NCBI RefSeq assembly: GCF_001949145.1
Contig: NW_019091357.1
Span: 824,174-874,614, forward strand
DNA from: Acanthaster planci
Taxonomy: Eukaryota; Echinodermata; Asteroidea; Valvatida; Acanthasteridae
DNA length: 50,441 bases
Direction: 5' to 3'
The notes under the pieces are model-generated. The model saw nothing but the letters and a program-made list of their open reading frames with translations. It did not search any database and was not told the DNA's origin. Position numbers and translations under genes: made by a program. Positions 45,288-50,441 of the stretch are shown here, piece after piece; position 1 is the first letter of the stretch; each line of letters opens with the position of its first letter.

Positions 45288-45430
45288 GCTATAGAGTACC
45301 GAAGTGTGACGTCATTCGGAACCAGTTGATGCCGTACAAATGAATGGAGTACGCGCGCGCGTTGATTCACGCACGGGTACTCGCGCTTTTACACACTTAA
45401 GTGTGCGTGTGACGTTTCACTTCCGCACTC
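45288..45430. repeat. CRE-containing dispersed repeat, copy 2
   Basis: Second copy of the 39351-39505 sequence, with GTGACGTCAT at 45306-45315, GAGTACGCGCGCGCG, ACTCGCGCTT and GTGCGTGTGACGT. Its position relative to the 2-kb duplication is not collinear with copy 1, so it is an independent repeat. Confidence 0.75.
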
Positions 45431-45863
45431 TATATCCACACACTTGTATTCTTTCAGTCCAAGATAATGTTGAGTAAAGTACTGACGTAATACGCATCTA
45501 CCATAAACAGCAGTATCAATGTGCTAAAACGTAGCTGCACCAAGTTCTCATTCAATAGAAGGATTTATTTCACTCAAGGGAAACTAGGCAGAATCGGCCC
45601 TATACCAAAAATTGGGAAAAACCTAGAATTTGTCGACTAACGGTATGCACATCTGCTTGACTAACACAACGACCTTGAATCAGCCAGCTTGGCGCTTGCG
45701 TTCAAACACTGAGTTAGTAGGCTGAGCGCTTGCTAAAATTAACAGCAGTTTCATAAGTGGGTTTGCCGCGTTACGACTTCTAACTTCGGGGTTTGCAGTA
45801 ATGGGATACCCGATAATTATGTGTATTGCGCTCTAGTGCAGTGTCGTGTGGAAGAACTCTCAT

Positions 45864-46040
45864 ATGGATTGTCTTCATTTACTGTTTAGTGGATTGCAGT
45901 ATCCACGCGGCATTCCACTTTTCTTTCTATGTACCATACTGATATGCACCATTACTGTGGGGGATAATGATCTCTCGTGTACACATAAAGATCTGCAGAC
46001 AGCTTTGAAATGCACCTACAACTCGTCTAATCTACTATAA
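45864..46040 (+). CDS. Weak candidate: 58-aa signal-peptide-like ORF
   Basis: ATG 45864 to TAA 46040. The first ~33 residues end in a hydrophobic run (IPLFFLCTILICTITVG) resembling a signal peptide, followed by a short polar Cys-containing tail. I do not recognise it. It may be the first exon of an unseen gene or a chance ORF. Confidence 0.18.
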   Translation: MDCLHLLFSGLQYPRGIPLFFLCTILICTITVGDNDLSCTHKDLQTALKCTYNSSNLL

Positions 46041-46799
46041 GGTTGTGCTTGTCCTTGGCTATGTTCTTCAAGTTTCTTTATGAGAAGATTGATTGCTTTC
46101 CCCAAACCCCAGCCGCCAATTGGCAACCGCATTTCCACCTCACACTGATTTTTGTGTGGTAGGGGAATCCAATGTGGCCGGGACCTGATTTCAGACTATC
46201 AACAAAAACTCGGACATCTTGTTTGAACTGGTGCGTCCCGAAGATTACAGTCTGGTGTAATATGGCACCACTGAAAGGAATCAAACATGGTTGTCAGGAT
46301 AGGCAGATAAAAAGTTATCGCGGCTCTTTGTCCGCTGTGTTAGTCTTTGGAACGTTGAACTATTTGCGGTGGGAGTAATTGTGGTCGAAGTTGAAATGTT
46401 ATCTGCAGGAGATTAATGGTTTTTACAATATCTTGGTGAAGTGCCAAAGTTCTCGAATGGAAACCTAGAAAATGTAGGTAATAATCAGCCGGCCGCTGTT
46501 TGTAAACCCTGGCATGGCAGATGAATGGTTTTTTTCAAGTCTGGGCTGCTTCCGGTGTTCTGGTGTTAATTGTACCTTTAAATTCAATATTAAATGTGTG
46601 CTAAATAGTGAAATACGTACTGATTTGACGTCCTTTTATGATGAGCTAGCTGCTTGCTGTGTCAAAAACACTGACTGAGTACAGCCTTGGACACAAAGTG
46701 ACCGATGTTGCTGACTCGGAGGTCATCTGTCGCTTCCATAGTGAAGTTTGCAGTGTAAGCTGCCTTCTATAGTGTTGACATTATATGGTTTAGCCGAAA

Positions 46800-46815
46800 G
46801 TCGACACGTGTCGAC
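46800..46815. promoter_or_regulatory. Perfect 16-bp palindrome with E-box
   Basis: GTCGACACGTGTCGAC, an exact palindrome centred on CACGTG (bHLH-type E-box), just upstream of a candidate start codon at 46851. Regulatory function is inferred from motif type only. Confidence 0.35.
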
Positions 46816-46850
46816 AGGTTGCTTTATATTGACTTCTGTTAGCTGAGTGT

Positions 46851-47214
46851 ATGCCGGCACAAACATCTCCAGGAAACGCTGGTGATACGGAGCTTGGAAC
46901 TGACGCCTCAGATGTGAGAAATCACACCTATTCATTCTCAACGGCTGTGCAGTGGTTTGCTGGTGAGTGTATCATATTTATTGACAATGGTAGAACCAAA
47001 GAAACTGACTCTTTGTCGTTTGATGAGAGCAACTTTGGCAATTTCTACAGGTGAAGGATTACAGAGAAAAACCTTCGTAAGGAAAAAAGATGAAAAAAAT
47101 CTTCTGGAAACGCAGGACCAAACTATAACGAGACCGTTACACTCGATTTGTGCGCAAGCCAAGATTGTCCAACCAGCCCAGTCTATCGCAGCTCTTGTCC
47201 ACTGCCTGCTGTGA
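46851..47214 (+). CDS. Weak candidate: two-exon 91-aa gene
   Basis: ATG 46851 opens a frame ending at a good donor (TTTGCTG then GTGAGT, exon end 46962). An acceptor TTTCTACAG at 47050 with matching phase 1 continues the frame to TGA at 47212-47214. The 88-bp intron and compatible phases are suggestive. The product (starting MPAQTSPGNAGDTE) has no domain I recognise. A perfect 16-bp palindrome containing CACGTG lies 35 bp upstream of the ATG. It could be chance. Confidence 0.25.
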
Positions 47215-47595
47215 TTGGAAGACAAAGCTATTCTTTCTGCTAAAAACCCTCCGGTTGATTTGGTGTAAGGCTCAACAAAACCTTAACACCTATCATTTAT
47301 GTCATATCTCGTTTTTACACGTTACGGGCGTTCAAGGAACTGAACTCTATACAATTAATGTACATGTTGCAAACTATTTGGAGAATGATACATTCGTCTT
47401 GACGCCCGCTGTGATTAATAGCAGGTAATTTGAAGTTCTTCTTAGACAACCTTTTCGATAAAATTGTCAAAAAGTACCGGTCACAGCTCGTAAATAATTA
47501 TATTTACAAACTATTAGTGAACGGCACTTTCTGGGTTGTATGAGTATAAAGCTATTACCGACTGAAAATGAAATCACAATCCAAAGAAGTCCACT

Positions 47596-47717
47596 TTTCA
47601 GAAGTGCGATCTGAACCTAAAGCCTCCAAATGGAGACTCCAGCCTGAGAATACAGGGATTCACAATCAGCGAAGGAGTTACTTGAGTCTGCGCCTTAGAC
47701 CGCTCGGCCATTCTGAC
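47596..47717 (-). pseudogene. tRNA-Leu(CAA) pseudogene with intron
   Basis: Read on the minus strand from 47717: GTCAGAATGGCCGAGCGGTC (acceptor and D arm of tRNA-Leu), TAAGGCGC, anticodon loop ACTCAAG (CAA at 47682-47684), a ~37-bp insert at the normal tRNA-Leu(CAA) intron position, variable arm TCTCC-ATTT-GGAGG intact, then a T loop GGTTCAGATCG and 3' acceptor TTCTGAA. Defects: the T stem no longer pairs and the B box departs from GGTTCGAATCC; acceptor position 1 faces A instead of C; the 3' anticodon stem is altered. It is probably a pseudogene, or a divergent gene. Confidence 0.7.
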
Positions 47718-50441
47718 GCGATGGTTCGCGAGACAATTACGCAAAACTTCTGAATTGCTCGCAGAATGCATGTCACTGCATTTTTCTGTACCCTCAGAAC
47801 CAGTGAAATGTTGACAGAAGGAGACCTAGCTAGACGTAGAATCTTCAACTGAGAGTGCTGAGTGAAACCTTTTTCTTTCTGAATCAGCCCATATATGTTC
47901 TTTTGGGTGTCATCAAAGAGACCATTTCATATGATTTTTTGGCATTTAAACGCTCGACGCACAGCACGTTCGGCTGGTGCCTGGTTACTGGCTTCCAAGT
48001 TAGCTGATTTATTTACCAACCTCTGACCTTTGGTCAATACTCCATCATGTCAACGCGCTGCTTGCATGGAATACGGCTAATCCTTTTTATCAATGTTTAC
48101 AAGGCTATGCGTCGCGTATTTAATAAGTTTTACACACTGGGAAAATTGCAGGCAATTGTAAAATTTTCTGCTCTGTAAAAGTTAAGCGGGAAATAAGTTC
48201 AGTGCTCCTGACAACAATCACCTGTATAGTGCAAAGTTAGATTAATGACTCTGAATTCTACGTGGTTCAGTGGTTTGACTGACCCAAAATCCCACAGAAA
48301 ACGTTCCACTCGATATTCCGAAAAGGCATAAATGCGCCCATCACAAAAATTGGGCAGGCTTAAAACGGGGCATGGACTAGCTGAGCGCTCAATCACAATA
48401 TGTACATGTAGTAATAAGAGAGATTGACGGTCATTAAGTTGATTAATGTTGGAGAATTAACAGACTCCAAGTTCCACCTTCGTACTAGTGGATGATGGAG
48501 AAAAACAATGTTAGTCCAAAGTCACTGTCGCAGGGTCACCCCTGAGAACGAATCAAGTAATGCACATGCATCGAATGGGAGTTAGGAGGAAATATTCGAA
48601 GGCCAAACAGACAACCCTTTTACTAAAACATGAAGTCGTTGCGCACGAAGAACATGCTCCCTGTGGGTAGGCAGTCACCCGTGACTCCCTAGCTGACAAC
48701 AATCTACGTTAAGAGAGTGACGGGTGAATTTTGCATACTGTCTCCAGTGTACTGGTGATTTAATTAGACTTCGAGGAGGGTGAAATGAGAACCACGAGGA
48801 TCAGATCGACATCTTGGGGAAGAAACGGTGCGGTTCCGGCGAGCCTCCGGAATGATGCTTTTTGGCCCCTGGGTCGGGAAACGATCGCGGCATCGAGTGT
48901 AAATGGCGTGGCCGTTCTTTATCGTAACCCAGGTATACGTGTGCTCATGCATTTACGCAGATTTCTTTACACCTCTCGTTGGCTTACTTGATAGTAGCGA
49001 ACTCGGCACGATTTCTCCTACCGCACTGTACGGTGAAGGATTGTCTGCTAGTACAAGATACCTTATTAAGTTTTGAGACTATAAGTTGAGAAATCAAAGG
49101 CAAGTTGTGAGATTGATCCCATGCTGTTGCACCAATTCGTGCAGGTTTGTTGGAATTCGGCGAAAGTTTGCTACTTGTTGTTTTTCGTTCTTCCATTTGG
49201 TTTTTCGAAATTTCGTGACATCGTTGAGCAACAAACAAAAAACATCGAACTCCAATTAAAGCCCGACAACCCAAGTCTGTACTGAAATTGCTGTATTTAG
49301 AAAATGGTAGGGAGTGTGTCTCATGGTCAGCTTTTTAGTGGAATCACTAAAGGGGAGTACAAGTACCAATACTATACTGTCCACTGAGCGTACAAAAAAA
49401 CCTGTGAGTATGCGTCCATAGTGAGCAGGACAATGCCAAACATTGAGACCTCATTGCCAAAAATCGTTCAACTGAAATGCCTGGGCATTTTACCAGGAAT
49501 GGCAGTCTCATTATACGGTAGCTAACGACAATGCACCCGATCGCGCGGCTGTGACCTCTGTTCTTTACCCAAGTTGGCTCCAACATTCTAACTTGGACGA
49601 AAAGCAGTGTGTGCCAGGTTGAATGAATGGCATCTGTGACCTGTCTTGAAAACTCCTGCGCGTAGGCCTACCAGCAGCATTCTGGAGTTGATGATTATTA
49701 AAGACCTCAACTACAGAGGTACAGAGATAACTTTAAGTATCGCGAAGACGACACGTAAGTGAAAGGTCTAGAGTCTCGAGTCACAGCCCAATGGAACTTA
49801 TTAAGATGGCGCAAAACCCTTGTCTTGAAAGAGTGAGAACACTGTACCAACTCGCTGTATGACGTTGCAACATCGACGACCAAACACTTAGCTACTGACC
49901 TAATCATGACCTGATACCCTCAGGGGTATAGGCTCGATACAATGCAGGACCAAATACAAACGGGAAAGAAGAGCCATGACCAGGCATAATTGTTCCATTG
50001 TGTTGCTATATTTTACAGTCATTTGCAAGAATTTAAGGCCACCTGGAATTTTGTTGGTATTTCTGTCGCTAGGCCTGCATTACATTGTCTCATTGACTGA
50101 TTACTTAACATGATTTTTACAGTGGTCCATAACATCAGTGTAGTGCTACATACCCATTTAAATGGAATTTTTTGCAAAGGCAGGTCTAATATGACACGTT
50201 GTCTGTAAGGCAGCATTGGTAAAAAAAAAAGGCCAGCCTGAGTAATCAGAAATAAAGTCAGGGCACAATAAATATTACTGTTAACATTTCAAATCATGGA
50301 AATGTACCTTAGTCTAATAGCTGTTTAACCAAGATACTAAGGTTACACATTGAAAATAAATTTGACTGATTGGTTTATGTTTGCTTTTCTTCAGTTAAAA
50401 GCATTTTTGTATGGGTGGTCCTAAACTTTTTCAAATGACTG
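47718..50441. other. Right end: nothing recognised
   Basis: Only short ORFs without domain signatures on either strand and no clear repeat structure. Confidence 0.5.

Noticed and set aside
48984-49274. 96-codon minus-strand ORF near the right end
   Set aside because: No domain, no splice-site logic and no similarity I recognise; likely chance.

Overview
The window is eukaryotic genomic DNA from a metazoan. Its coding exons are split by kilobase-scale introns with canonical GT/AG (once GC/AG) borders. The non-coding DNA carries tRNA-derived SINEs, MITE-like inverted-repeat elements, a decayed LINE and very many TACATGTAC palindromes. That mix, with a 530-bp scaffold gap (15765-16294), suggests a marine invertebrate. 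Amphioxus (Branchiostoma) is my first guess, with a hemichordate or echinoderm as alternatives; the sequence alone does not prove the taxon.

Left half (4.9-24.2 kb, + strand): a Rab10 small-GTPase gene with four separate, divergent candidate first coding exons (1a 4878-5028, 1b 8600-8726, 1c 14594-14855, 1d 19213-19363). Each encodes its own N-terminus, P-loop and switch I, and each ends in the same codon and phase (Ile-Gly, phase 1) at a strong splice donor. One shared set of exons follows: 21248-21447, 22836-22925, 23336-23437 and 24064-24150. These supply WDTAGQE, NKCD, ETSAK and the C-terminal Cys-Cys. Joining any first exon to the shared exons gives an open frame (209, 201, 246 or 209 aa). 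The layout resembles the variable-first-exon plus constant-exon design of UGT1A or clustered protocadherins, applied here to the nucleotide/effector-binding half of a Rab. This is the most interesting system in the window.

Middle (33.9-39.0 kb, + strand): a second, diverged Rab gene with the same four intron positions and phases as Rab10. It is apparently a tandem duplicate, with a 223-residue disordered N-terminal extension and an unusual Cys-x-Cys-Ser end. A possible alternative terminal exon lies at about 40.5 kb.

Right part (39-45.5 kb): a local duplication of a roughly 1.7-2 kb non-coding block (40751-42475 and 42884-44905). A decayed LINE reverse-transcriptase fragment lies between the copies, and each copy carries its own MITE insertion, so the other copy preserves the empty site. 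A CRE-containing repeat also occurs twice (39351-39505, 45288-45430). An intron-containing tRNA-Leu(CAA) pseudogene lies at 47596-47717 (minus). The last 5 kb otherwise shows only weak small coding candidates.

Other repeats: a 15 x 25-bp minisatellite in Rab10 intron 2, a 7 x ~42-bp tandem repeat at 6802-7097, two SINE copies, a hAT-like element, and several MITE families.
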